The notes beneath the pieces are model-generated. The model worked only from the letters and a program-made list of their open reading frames with translations. It made no database searches and had not been told where the DNA came from. The position numbers and the translations under genes are program-made. Positions 6,232-11,767 of a stretch of DNA of 11,767 nt are shown here, piece after piece. Each line of letters opens with the position of its first letter. The stretch's first letter is position 1. This DNA comes from Anaerolineae bacterium. Its GTDB lineage: Bacteria > Chloroflexota > Anaerolineae > JAFGEY01. The stretch lies in NCBI GenBank assembly GCA_016931365.1, contig JAFGEY010000011.1:1-11767 (forward strand). Reading direction: 5' to 3'.

Positions 6232-7404
6232 AACGGCGCATTTGAAAACGCATTTGGCGGGAAAACCGTCCTCGTCACCGGCCATACGGGGTTCAAAGGC
6301 TCCTGGTTGACCCTGTGGCTGCACGAGTTGGGCGCGCGAGTGATCGGTTACAGCCTGGAGCCGCCGACCGCACCTAGCCTTTTTGAACTGTGTCATTTGT
6401 CAGGGCACATCGTTGATGTTCGCGGCGACGTGCGCGACCTGGCGCACCTTGAACAAACGGTCGCCGAACACAAACCATCGGCGGTTTTTCACCTGGCCGC
6501 GCAGCCATTGGTACTGCCGTCGTACCAGCAGCCCCAGGAAACCTTTGACATCAACGCCGGCGGCACGGTGAACCTGCTCGAAGCGGTGCGGCGCACTGGC
6601 GCTAAAGCGCCGGTACGGCAGGCCGTGGTTTGCATCGCCACCGACAAGGTATACAAGAACCGCGAATGGCTGTGGGGCTACCGCGAGATCGACGAGCTGG
6701 GCGGGCACGACCCCTACAGCGCGTCGAAAGCGATGGCCGAACTGGCTGTCGCATCGTATCGCCAATCGTTCTTTTCAAGCGAAACATATCAGGAACACCA
6801 GGTCGGGCTGGCCTCGGCGCGAGCGGGCAACGTGATCGGCGGCGGCGACTGGGCCGCCGAGCGCCTGATCCCCGACCTGGTGCGGGCATTGGTTTCGACA
6901 GGCTCAACCAACGAAAAGCCGATGAACCTGCGCAATCCGGGCTACGTCCGCCCCTGGCAGATCGTGTTCGAGTCGCTGAGCGGCTACCTGTGGCTGGCCG
7001 CCCAGCTCCTTGGACCAGATGCGCCCCGCTTTGCCGAGGCGTGGAATTTCGGCCCGCGCCAAGAGTGCGCTGTGACCACGCAGCAAGTGGTCGAAAAGGC
7101 GATCGACGTGTGGGGCCAGGGCGTTAAACCTGTCAGGTTTCCCGAACCTGTCAGGTTTCCCGAACCTGACAGGTTTCATGAGACCGCGCTGCTGCGCCTG
7201 AACGGCGACAAGGCGGCTAACCGGCTCGGCTGGCGCTCAACCTACGACTGGGAGCAGGCCGTGGCCGAGACGATGCGCTGGTATCGCACCTGGTTTGAGC
7301 GCCAGTCGGGTTCAAAGGTTGTCGATATGTACGACGTGTGCGTGTCGCAGTTGGGGCGCTACATCGACGCGGCGCGCGTGCAAGGGCTGGCCTGGGCAGG
7401 ATGA
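6211..7404 (+). CDS. rfbG: CDP-glucose 4,6-dehydratase
   Basis: RfbG/DdhB-type SDR enzyme that turns CDP-glucose into CDP-4-keto-6-deoxyglucose using bound NAD. Motifs: nucleotide-binding GHTGFKG (24-30), HLAAQPL (94-100), catalytic TDK (144-146) in place of the family TSDK, REWLWGYRE (151-159), Y169-x-x-x-K173, ASARAGNVIGGGDWA (201-215), VRPWQ (246-250) and WNFGPR (278-283). At 397 residues it is longer than the usual about 360. Two extra segments explain part of this: a repeat-derived stretch near residues 228-233 (6891-6909) and tandem PVRFPE units at 307-318 (7127-7176). There is no ATG start; TTG 6211 gives the longest form, but TTG 6220 or GTG 6223 fit relatives better and no strong ribosome site is seen. 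It overlaps the next gene by ATGA. Confidence 0.92.
   Translation: MGSLVVLNGAFENAFGGKTVLVTGHTGFKGSWLTLWLHELGARVIGYSLEPPTAPSLFELCHLSGHIVDVRGDVRDLAHLEQTVAEHKPSAVFHLAAQPLVLPSYQQPQETFDINAGGTVNLLEAVRRTGAKAPVRQAVVCIATDKVYKNREWLWGYREIDELGGHDPYSASKAMAELAVASYRQSFFSSETYQEHQVGLASARAGNVIGGGDWAAERLIPDLVRALVSTGSTNEKPMNLRNPGYVRPWQIVFESLSGYLWLAAQLLGPDAPRFAEAWNFGPRQECAVTTQQVVEKAIDVWGQGVKPVRFPEPVRFPEPDRFHETALLRLNGDKAANRLGWRSTYDWEQAVAETMRWYRTWFERQSGSKVVDMYDVCVSQLGRYIDAARVQGLAWAG
6891..6909 (+). repeat. Repeat-like insert within rfbG
   Basis: GGTTTCGACAGGCTCAACC lies in frame in rfbG between LVRAL and the MNLRNP block. From memory, TTCGACAGGCTCA-type sequences are widespread short repeats in environmental bacterial genomes. 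Compared by eye with Salmonella RfbG, this loop is about five residues longer. A chance match is possible because I see only one copy in the window. Confidence 0.4.
7127..7176 (+). repeat. Three-copy palindromic tandem repeat within rfbG
   Basis: AACCTGTCAGGTT occurs at 7127-7139 and 7145-7157, and AACCTGACAGGTT at 7163-7175, with an 18-nt period and a TCCCG spacer. Each unit is a 6-bp palindrome around one base. Because 18 is a multiple of three the reading frame is kept, giving PVRFPE, PVRFPE, PDRFHE. The region between the conserved WG and HE is about seven residues longer than in Salmonella RfbG. Confidence 0.9.
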
Positions 7405-8324
7405 GCGAGCGGGTTCTTGTGACCGGCGGCAGCGGCTTCATCGGTTCGCACCTGGTCGAGGCGCTGCTCGGGCGCGGCGACGAGGTACACTGCCTGCTCT
7501 TGCCCGGCGATGCGGCGGCCAACCTCAATGCGGTGCGCGGCGATGTGTGTATCCACGATGCCGACTTGACGGATCGGGACGCGCTGGAGCGAATCGTGCG
7601 CGCGGTCCGGCCGCAGCTCGTCTTCCACCTGGCTGCTGTTGGCGTGGCCGACGTCAACCTCGATCCGGCCCTGGTGGCACGGGTCAACATCGAAGGGACG
7701 CTCAACCTGCTCCAGGCGCTCAAGGGCGAGTACCGCGTCCTGATCAACACCGGAACCTGCCACGAATACGGCAACCAGCCGCCGCTGCTGCATGAGGATT
7801 TAGCGCCCAGGCCGGAACTGCCTTACGCGATCGCCAAGACGGCGGCGTGGCACTTTTGCAACCGCTTTGTCAAGACCGAAGGGTGGCCCATCGTCACCGT
7901 GCGCCCATTCAGCGTCTACGGGCCGCGGCAAGCGCCGAACACCTTTGTCCAGGCCTGCATCCGCACGGCGCGAGAAGGGCGTGATTTCGAGATGACCGCC
8001 GGCGAGCAGCGCCGCGATTGGGTATATGTCGCCGATATTGTCAAAGGGTTTGTCCGTGCGGCGACGGCGCCCGAAGCAGCCGGAGAGACGTTCAACCTGT
8101 GCAGCGGGCAAGGCACGCCGCTGTACCGGGTGGCGGAGATGATTTTCGAGGCAGTTGGCAGCACGGCAGCAATTCAGCGTGGCGCGTTGCCCTACCGCGA
8201 CGGCGAAATCTGGGAATTGGTCGGCGATCCGGCCCGCGCGCGCGAGGTGCTGGGCTGGCAGGCGACGACATCTTTACCGGAAGGCATCGCAAAAACCGTT
8301 CGTGCCCCTGCAAAAGGGATTTGA
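7401..8324 (+). CDS. NAD(P)-dependent SDR, probable CDP-4-keto-dideoxyhexose reductase
   Basis: This is an extended short-chain dehydrogenase/reductase of 307 residues acting on nucleotide sugars. It shows the cofactor motif GGSGFIG (9-15), HLAA (76-79), a Thr119 in TGTCHEYG at the usual Ser/Thr position, catalytic Y142-x-x-x-K146 (YAIAK), RPFSVYGPRQ (168-177) and the substrate-domain segment GEQRRDWVYVADIV (201-214). The C-terminal stretch ALPYRDGEIWELVGDPARAREVLGW (262-286) resembles abequose-synthase-type RfbJ proteins, which reduce CDP-4-keto-3,6-dideoxyglucose. A 4-reductase giving CDP-abequose or CDP-paratose fits the slot between rfbG and rfbH. An epimerase cannot be excluded. It is joined to rfbG by ATGA and to rfbH by TGATG, so translation is probably coupled. 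Confidence 0.83.
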   Translation: MSERVLVTGGSGFIGSHLVEALLGRGDEVHCLLLPGDAAANLNAVRGDVCIHDADLTDRDALERIVRAVRPQLVFHLAAVGVADVNLDPALVARVNIEGTLNLLQALKGEYRVLINTGTCHEYGNQPPLLHEDLAPRPELPYAIAKTAAWHFCNRFVKTEGWPIVTVRPFSVYGPRQAPNTFVQACIRTAREGRDFEMTAGEQRRDWVYVADIVKGFVRAATAPEAAGETFNLCSGQGTPLYRVAEMIFEAVGSTAAIQRGALPYRDGEIWELVGDPARAREVLGWQATTSLPEGIAKTVRAPAKGI

Positions 8325-9661
8325 TGAATAAAATCGATCAATTACGTCAAGAAATTCAAGACAAAGTAACGGAATACTATCGACTCGCGCACGCCGAGCG
8401 CGCCTTTGTGCCCGGCGAAACGCGCATCCATTACGCCGGGCGCGTGTTCGACGAGCGCGAGTTGATCGCCCTGGTTGACACCGCGCTCGATTTCTGGCTC
8501 ACCTTTGGCCGCAAGGGGCTGGCTTTCGAGGAGGCTCTGGCCGCGTATTATGGCGTCTCCAACGCGATCATGGTCAATTCCGGCTCGTCGGCCAACCTGG
8601 CAGCGGCGGCGACGCTTTGCTCGCCCCAGACGCCTAACCCGCTCCAGCCCGGTGACGAGGTGATCACGCCCGCGGCGACCTTTCCGACCACCGTCGCGCC
8701 GCTGGTGCAGCACAACCTGGTGCCGGTATTCGTCGATTGCGAACTGGGCAACTATCAAATCGATGTGGACGCGGTCGAAGCAGCGATCTCGGGGCGCACG
8801 CGCATGATTTTCGTGCCGCACATTTTGGGCAACATGGCCCCAATGGATCGCCTGGCCGAGATCGCCCAACGGTTCAAGCTGTACCTCTTGGAGGACGTGT
8901 GCGAGGCGATGGGGTCGCGCTATGACGGCAAGCTGCTCGGCACCTTTGGCGAGATGAGCACGCTGAGCTTTTACCCGGCGCACCATATCACCACCGCCGA
9001 GGGCGGCGCGGTGCTCACCGACGACGACGCGCTGGCCAAAACCTGCCGCTCGATCCGCGACTGGGGCCGCGACTGCTGGTGCGATCACCGCACCGGCAAC
9101 GCCAACGGCGCCTGCGGCAAACGCTTTAGCTACCAGATTCCCGGTGTGCCCGGCGCGTACGACCACAAGTATCTGTACAGCAACATCGGCTACAACCTGC
9201 GCCCCACCGACCTGCAAGCCGCGCTCGGCCTGGCGCAGTTGGACAAGCTGCCCGCGTTCGAGCAGGCACGCAAGCGAAATTTCGAGACACTTTACAATGG
9301 CTTGAGACAATTTGAAGAATTTCTCATCCTGCCGACCTGGGACGAGCGAGCCAGCATCAGTTGGTTCGCCTTGCCGCTGACCGTACGCACTGAAGCGCCG
9401 TTCACGCGCGGCGACCTGGTCGATTGGCTGGAAAAGCAGGGCATCGAGACGCGATTCCTGTTTGCCGGCAACATCTTGCGCCAGCCGGGCTTTGGCAATA
9501 TCCCGCACCGCACCGTCGGCGAACTGGCCAACACCGATCTGGTGATGCGCGCTACCTTTTTCGTCGGCGTCTATCCGGGGCTTGACGCGCCGCGTCTGGC
9601 GTATATGCTGGAGCAGTTTGAGGCGTTTTTCAAGAGGTTGGGTGGCCAGGTAGTTGGGTAG
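8324..9661 (+). CDS. rfbH: CDP-4-keto-6-deoxyglucose 3-dehydratase (E1), PMP/[2Fe-2S]
   Basis: E1 (RfbH/DdhC/AscC) removes the C3 hydroxyl from CDP-4-keto-6-deoxyglucose, using pyridoxamine phosphate and a [2Fe-2S] cluster fed by an E3 reductase. The protein has 445 residues. The aminotransferase lysine is replaced by His220 in SFYPAHH (215-221), the signature of this dehydratase group. Cluster cysteines C193, C251 and C253 give the known C-X57-C-X1-C spacing. The fourth is C264, after ten residues instead of the usual seven. GRDCWC (248-253), CGKRF (264-268) and YDHKYLYSNIGYNL (279-292) are conserved. ATG 8324 overlaps the previous stop by one base, with AGGG as ribosome site. The last residues (LGGQVVG) are encoded by G/T-rich repeat DNA. 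No E3 reductase gene is in the window. Confidence 0.94.
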   Translation: MNKIDQLRQEIQDKVTEYYRLAHAERAFVPGETRIHYAGRVFDERELIALVDTALDFWLTFGRKGLAFEEALAAYYGVSNAIMVNSGSSANLAAAATLCSPQTPNPLQPGDEVITPAATFPTTVAPLVQHNLVPVFVDCELGNYQIDVDAVEAAISGRTRMIFVPHILGNMAPMDRLAEIAQRFKLYLLEDVCEAMGSRYDGKLLGTFGEMSTLSFYPAHHITTAEGGAVLTDDDALAKTCRSIRDWGRDCWCDHRTGNANGACGKRFSYQIPGVPGAYDHKYLYSNIGYNLRPTDLQAALGLAQLDKLPAFEQARKRNFETLYNGLRQFEEFLILPTWDERASISWFALPLTVRTEAPFTRGDLVDWLEKQGIETRFLFAGNILRQPGFGNIPHRTVGELANTDLVMRATFFVGVYPGLDAPRLAYMLEQFEAFFKRLGGQVVG

Positions 9662-9689
9662 TTAGGTGGTTGGGTGGTTGGGTGGTTTG
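9636..9689 (+). repeat. G/T-rich repeat, copy 3
   Basis: AGGTTGGGTGGCCAGGTAGT and then GGTGGTTGGGTGGTTGGGTGG-like units run through the end of rfbH and past its stop codon (9659-9661). This is the longest of the four G/T-rich blocks. It supplies the last codons of rfbH, so the stop codon itself lies in repeat DNA. Confidence 0.75.
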
Positions 9690-9724
9690 CCCTTTGCCAT
9701 TCGCCATTTGTGATTTGCCCTTTG
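9690..9724 (+). repeat. T/C-rich degenerate repeat before the glycosyltransferase gene
   Basis: CCTTTGCCATT, CGCCATTTG, TGATTTGCC and CTTTG follow one another as near-copies of a 7-11 nt unit of the ATTTGCC/CTTTGCC type. It directly adjoins the G/T-rich block and ends at the ribosome site of the next gene. I see no promoter in it. Confidence 0.5.
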
Positions 9725-9736
9725 AAAGGTTTTCCC

Positions 9737-10456
9737 TTGATCCCAGACACTTTCAAATTATCCGTCATTATGCCCGTTTATAACGAAAAGAGCACCGTCT
9801 TGCACGTGCTGGATCGCGTGCTGCAAGTGCCGATCCGCAAGGAAATCATCATTGTGGACAACTGTTCCACCGATGGTACACGGGACCTCTTGCAGGCCGT
9901 TCGCGGCGAGGACATTCAGGTGCTCTTTCACGCCGAAAATATGGGGCGCGGCGCGTCGGTGCGCGACGGGCTGGCCCTTTGCACCGGCGACTATACCATC
10001 ACCCAGGGCGCCGATCTGGAATATGACCCGGAAGAGTGGCCGCTGTTGATCGAAAAGGCGCTCACTGAAAACCTGGACGCCGTGTTTGGCTCACGCACGG
10101 CTGGCGGCAAGGCAGTTTACGTCTATTTACAAAACTATGTGGGCGTGTTGGGGTTGAACCTGATCATCAATCTGCTCTATGGCAGCCGCTACACCGATTC
10201 GGCCACCGAGGCCAAGTTGATCCGCACCCCGGTGTACCAGGCATTAGGGCTGCGCTGCAGCGGGTTCGACCTGGACTTTGAAATCTGCACCCGGCTGGCC
10301 CGGGGCGACTATTCGTATGGCGAAATGCCCATCTCGTATCACCCCCGTTCGGTGGCGCAGGGCAAAAAGCTGCGCTCTGTCAAGGATGGGCTGGCTGCGC
10401 TCAAGGTCATTTTGCACGATCGGTTTGTCTATCGACCGCCGACTGCCGACCACTGA
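9737..10456 (+). CDS. GT2-family glycosyltransferase (polyprenyl-phosphate type)
   Basis: This is a GT-A glycosyltransferase resembling dolichol/polyprenyl-phosphate sugar transferases, 239 residues, with no C-terminal membrane domain. Motifs are SVIMPVYNE (9-17), IIIVDNCSTDGT (37-48), ENMGRGASVRDGL (67-79), GADLEYDPEEW (91-101), SGFDLDFEI (175-183) and EMPISYHPRSVAQGKK (196-211). The first Asp of the usual DAD motif is Gly91, while Asp93 remains. TTG 9737 is chosen because GAAAGG (9724-9729) sits 7 nt before it and the GT2 fold starts there; an in-frame start at 9674 lies inside repeat DNA. It probably moves a sugar, perhaps the dideoxyhexose made by the neighbours, to a lipid carrier or glycan. 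The last codons (PPTADH) come from a repeat-like GACCGCCGACTGCCGACC stretch. Confidence 0.87.
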   Translation: MIPDTFKLSVIMPVYNEKSTVLHVLDRVLQVPIRKEIIIVDNCSTDGTRDLLQAVRGEDIQVLFHAENMGRGASVRDGLALCTGDYTITQGADLEYDPEEWPLLIEKALTENLDAVFGSRTAGGKAVYVYLQNYVGVLGLNLIINLLYGSRYTDSATEAKLIRTPVYQALGLRCSGFDLDFEICTRLARGDYSYGEMPISYHPRSVAQGKKLRSVKDGLAALKVILHDRFVYRPPTADH

Positions 10457-10507
10457 TCACCGACGACAGTTCAGCAACCGGCGGTCGGTTGCCTGCGGTC
10501 GGCAGTC
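10441..10507. repeat. Long-range inverted repeat between GT2 gene and adoK
   Basis: GACTGCCGACC (10441-10451) is exactly complementary to GGTCGGCAGTC (10497-10507), an 11-bp stem with a 45-nt loop that spans the GT2 stop codon. GCGGTCGG is also repeated directly at 10481-10488 and 10495-10502. No T run follows, so termination is unlikely. It could be a mobile-repeat remnant or an mRNA processing/stability element. The adoK ribosome site AAGGAG (10513-10518) lies just outside it. Confidence 0.65.
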
Positions 10508-10526
10508 AATTGAAGGAGTTATTTCG

Positions 10527-11483
10527 ATGAACATCGTTGTCACCGGCTCTTTTGCCTTTGATTACATTATGCACTTTCCGGGCCGCTTTACCGATCACCT
10601 GCTGCCCGACAAACTCGACCACATCAGCCTCAGTTTTTTGGTCGATGATATGGATCGCGTCTATGGCGGCTGCGCGCCCAACATCGCCTACTCGCTGGCG
10701 CTGCTCGGCGAGTCACCCCGCCTGATGGCGACGGCGGGCAAGGACGCCGGCGAGTACGTGCAGTGGCTGGCCGAGCGCGGCATCGATACATCGCTAACCA
10801 GTATTTGTGAGGATTGTTTTACCGCCTCGTTTTTCGTCAGCACCGACCTGGCACAGAACCAGATCGCCAGCTTTTACACCGGCGCGATGGCTCGCGCCCG
10901 CGATCTGTCCTTTTATGACGTGACACCCCGGCCCGACATCACTATCGTTTCGCCCAATGACCCCGGCGCGATGGCCCGCTATGCCCGTGAGTGCCGCGAG
11001 CTGGGCATTCCCTACATTTACGATCCCAGCCAACAGGTGGCCCGCGTCGATGGCGCTGAACTGGCCGAAGGTCTGACCGGCGCTTACATCCTGATCATGA
11101 ACGACTATGAATACAGCATCTTGCAGAAAAAGACCGGTCTCGATCAAGCCAGCCTGCTGGCGCGCGTGCCGACGATCATCGTCACCCGAGGCGAGCAGGG
11201 CAGCGACATTATCACCTCGCAGGAAACGATCCACATTCCCATCGCCAAACCGGCCGCGGTGATGGAGCCGACCGGCGTCGGTGATGCGTTCCGCGCCGGG
11301 CTGATCAAGGGATTGGCGCACAACCTGCCCTGGCCGGTCACCGGACGGATCGCCGCCCTGGCCGCGGCGTACGTGCTCGAACACCCCGGCCCGCAGCCCA
11401 GGCCGTACACGATGCAGGAATTTATATCGAGATATCAAGAAAATTTTGGCGATGCGCTGGAATTAAGGGCGTTGGGTGGTTAG
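10527..11483 (+). CDS. adoK: Adenosine kinase (PfkB/ribokinase family, mycobacterial AdoK type)
   Basis: This is a PfkB-family kinase of 318 residues. Segments recall the mycobacterial adenosine kinase: VTGSFAFDYIMHFPGRF (5-21), HISLSFLVDDM (32-42), YGGCAPNIAYSLALLG (46-61), NQIASFYTGAM (111-121), DPSQQVAR (166-173), MNDYEYSIL (191-199) and EPTGVGDAFRAGL (247-259) with the catalytic base Asp253. This resemblance is from memory of the family, not a search. Adenosine kinase makes AMP from adenosine and ATP, clearing the adenosine released when S-adenosylhomocysteine is hydrolysed. It therefore shares the SAM by-product theme with mtnA at the head of the cluster. ATG 10527 follows AAGGAG at 8 nt. 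Another sugar or nucleoside kinase activity is possible. Its last residues (LGG) run into a G/T-rich repeat. Confidence 0.85.
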   Translation: MNIVVTGSFAFDYIMHFPGRFTDHLLPDKLDHISLSFLVDDMDRVYGGCAPNIAYSLALLGESPRLMATAGKDAGEYVQWLAERGIDTSLTSICEDCFTASFFVSTDLAQNQIASFYTGAMARARDLSFYDVTPRPDITIVSPNDPGAMARYARECRELGIPYIYDPSQQVARVDGAELAEGLTGAYILIMNDYEYSILQKKTGLDQASLLARVPTIIVTRGEQGSDIITSQETIHIPIAKPAAVMEPTGVGDAFRAGLIKGLAHNLPWPVTGRIAALAAAYVLEHPGPQPRPYTMQEFISRYQENFGDALELRALGG

Positions 11484-11502
11484 GTGGTTAGGTGGTTGGG
11501 TG
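11471..11502 (+). repeat. G/T-rich repeat, copy 4
   Basis: GTTGGGTGGTTAGGTGGTTA followed by GGTGGTTGGGTG spans the end of adoK and its TAG stop (11481-11483). It matches the blocks after rfbF and rfbH. The next ribosome site begins at once after it. Confidence 0.75.
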
Positions 11503-11515
11503 ATAAGGATGTCAA

Positions 11516-11767
11516 ATGTCTAAACGCAGGGATCCCTTGCTTGAAGCGCTCAAAGAGGGCCGCTCTTACACCTGGACCGTGCCCGATGGCGGCGACCTGG
11601 CCTCGATGCGCGCGGCGATCAAGCATGGGCAGACGTTGACCATGTCGCCCATCGCCAACCTGCAAGAGATCTGGGTGGGCGACATGGTTCTGGTGAAATG
11701 GCATCAAACGGACATGATGCACCTGGTGCAAGAGATTCAAGGCGATCAGTTCCTCATCGCCAACAGC
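11516..11767 (+). CDS. Unrecognised protein, cut by the window end
   Basis: ATG 11516 follows AAGGA (11505-11509) at 6 nt, and the frame stays open for 84 codons to the edge. The visible part is soluble, with a basic start (MSKRRDPLLEALKEG) and then TLTMSPIANLQEIWVGDMVLVKWHQ (40-64) and LVQEIQGDQFLIANS (70-84). The MSP-I, GDMVLV, then H-x-V-x-E-I-x-G-D order faintly recalls the beta-rich core of S24/S26 peptidases (LexA or signal peptidase). The usual catalytic Ser is not evident and no membrane anchor is seen, so I assign no function. It lies 32 nt after adoK and is probably co-transcribed. Confidence 0.75.
   Translation, partial: MSKRRDPLLEALKEGRSYTWTVPDGGDLASMRAAIKHGQTLTMSPIANLQEIWVGDMVLVKWHQTDMMHLVQEIQGDQFLIANS

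Noticed and set aside
7127..7176. CRISPR-like array
   Set aside because: The units are identical palindromes with a 5-nt constant spacer and only three copies, inside an intact reading frame. There are no unique spacers or cas genes.
8342..9508. A 388-codon open frame on the minus strand opposite rfbH
   Set aside because: It runs antisense to an rfbH gene that keeps every catalytic and cluster residue, and its translation is Arg/Ala-rich with no motif.
9674..9736. Earlier start for the GT2 protein
   Set aside because: The extra 21 residues are encoded by two low-complexity repeats and precede the first strand of the GT2 fold. TTG 9737 has a ribosome site.
10278..10526. N-terminal extension of adoK into the GT2 gene
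   Set aside because: The extension overlaps the GT2 coding region out of frame and has no similarity to kinases. ATG 10527 has AAGGAG and matches the usual start.

Overview
The window is a GC-rich bacterial segment without rRNA, tRNA or phage genes. It holds two oppositely directed transcription units that diverge from about position 3420-3560. The mix of features fits Chloroflexota (Anaerolineae/Caldilineae-like) best: G/T-rich repeats between genes, short palindromic repeats inside a gene, an actinobacterial-type adenosine kinase and a SAM-I riboswitch with its own terminator. This assignment is an inference from gene style, not from a marker gene.

Left part (minus strand, 3457 down to 190): a metal-uptake locus. 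It reads fur/zur-type repressor, then a zinc-type substrate-binding lipoprotein (znuA), an ATPase (znuC) and a membrane permease (znuB), with a small hairpin after the last stop. Near-identical 15-bp palindromes lie just downstream of the -10 elements for both the regulator and znuA. This suggests that the regulator controls itself and the transporter.

Centre and right part (plus strand, 3532 to the end): a consensus-like promoter, a SAM-I (S-box) riboswitch with visible antiterminator and terminator alternatives, then mtnA (methylthioribose-1-phosphate isomerase). Seven further genes follow on the same strand: a CDP-glucose-pyrophosphorylase-type nucleotidyltransferase (rfbF), a VOC protein, CDP-glucose 4,6-dehydratase (rfbG), an SDR reductase/epimerase, the PMP/[2Fe-2S] 3-dehydratase E1 (rfbH), a GT2 glycosyltransferase and an adenosine kinase (adoK). 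A gene cut by the window edge comes last. Overlapping or touching stop/start codons join mtnA-rfbF, VOC-rfbG, rfbG-SDR and SDR-rfbH.

How it may work together: MtnA (methylthioadenosine salvage) and AdoK (adenosine recycling) both handle by-products of SAM use, so a SAM-sensing leader makes sense for them. Between them sits almost a whole CDP-3,6-dideoxyhexose pathway: glucose-1-P to CDP-glucose, to the 4-keto-6-deoxy sugar, to the 4-keto-3,6-dideoxy sugar, then probably 4-keto reduction and transfer. A dideoxysugar cassette inside a SAM-responsive salvage operon is the most unusual feature. The second is repeat DNA, both between the genes and in frame inside rfbG.
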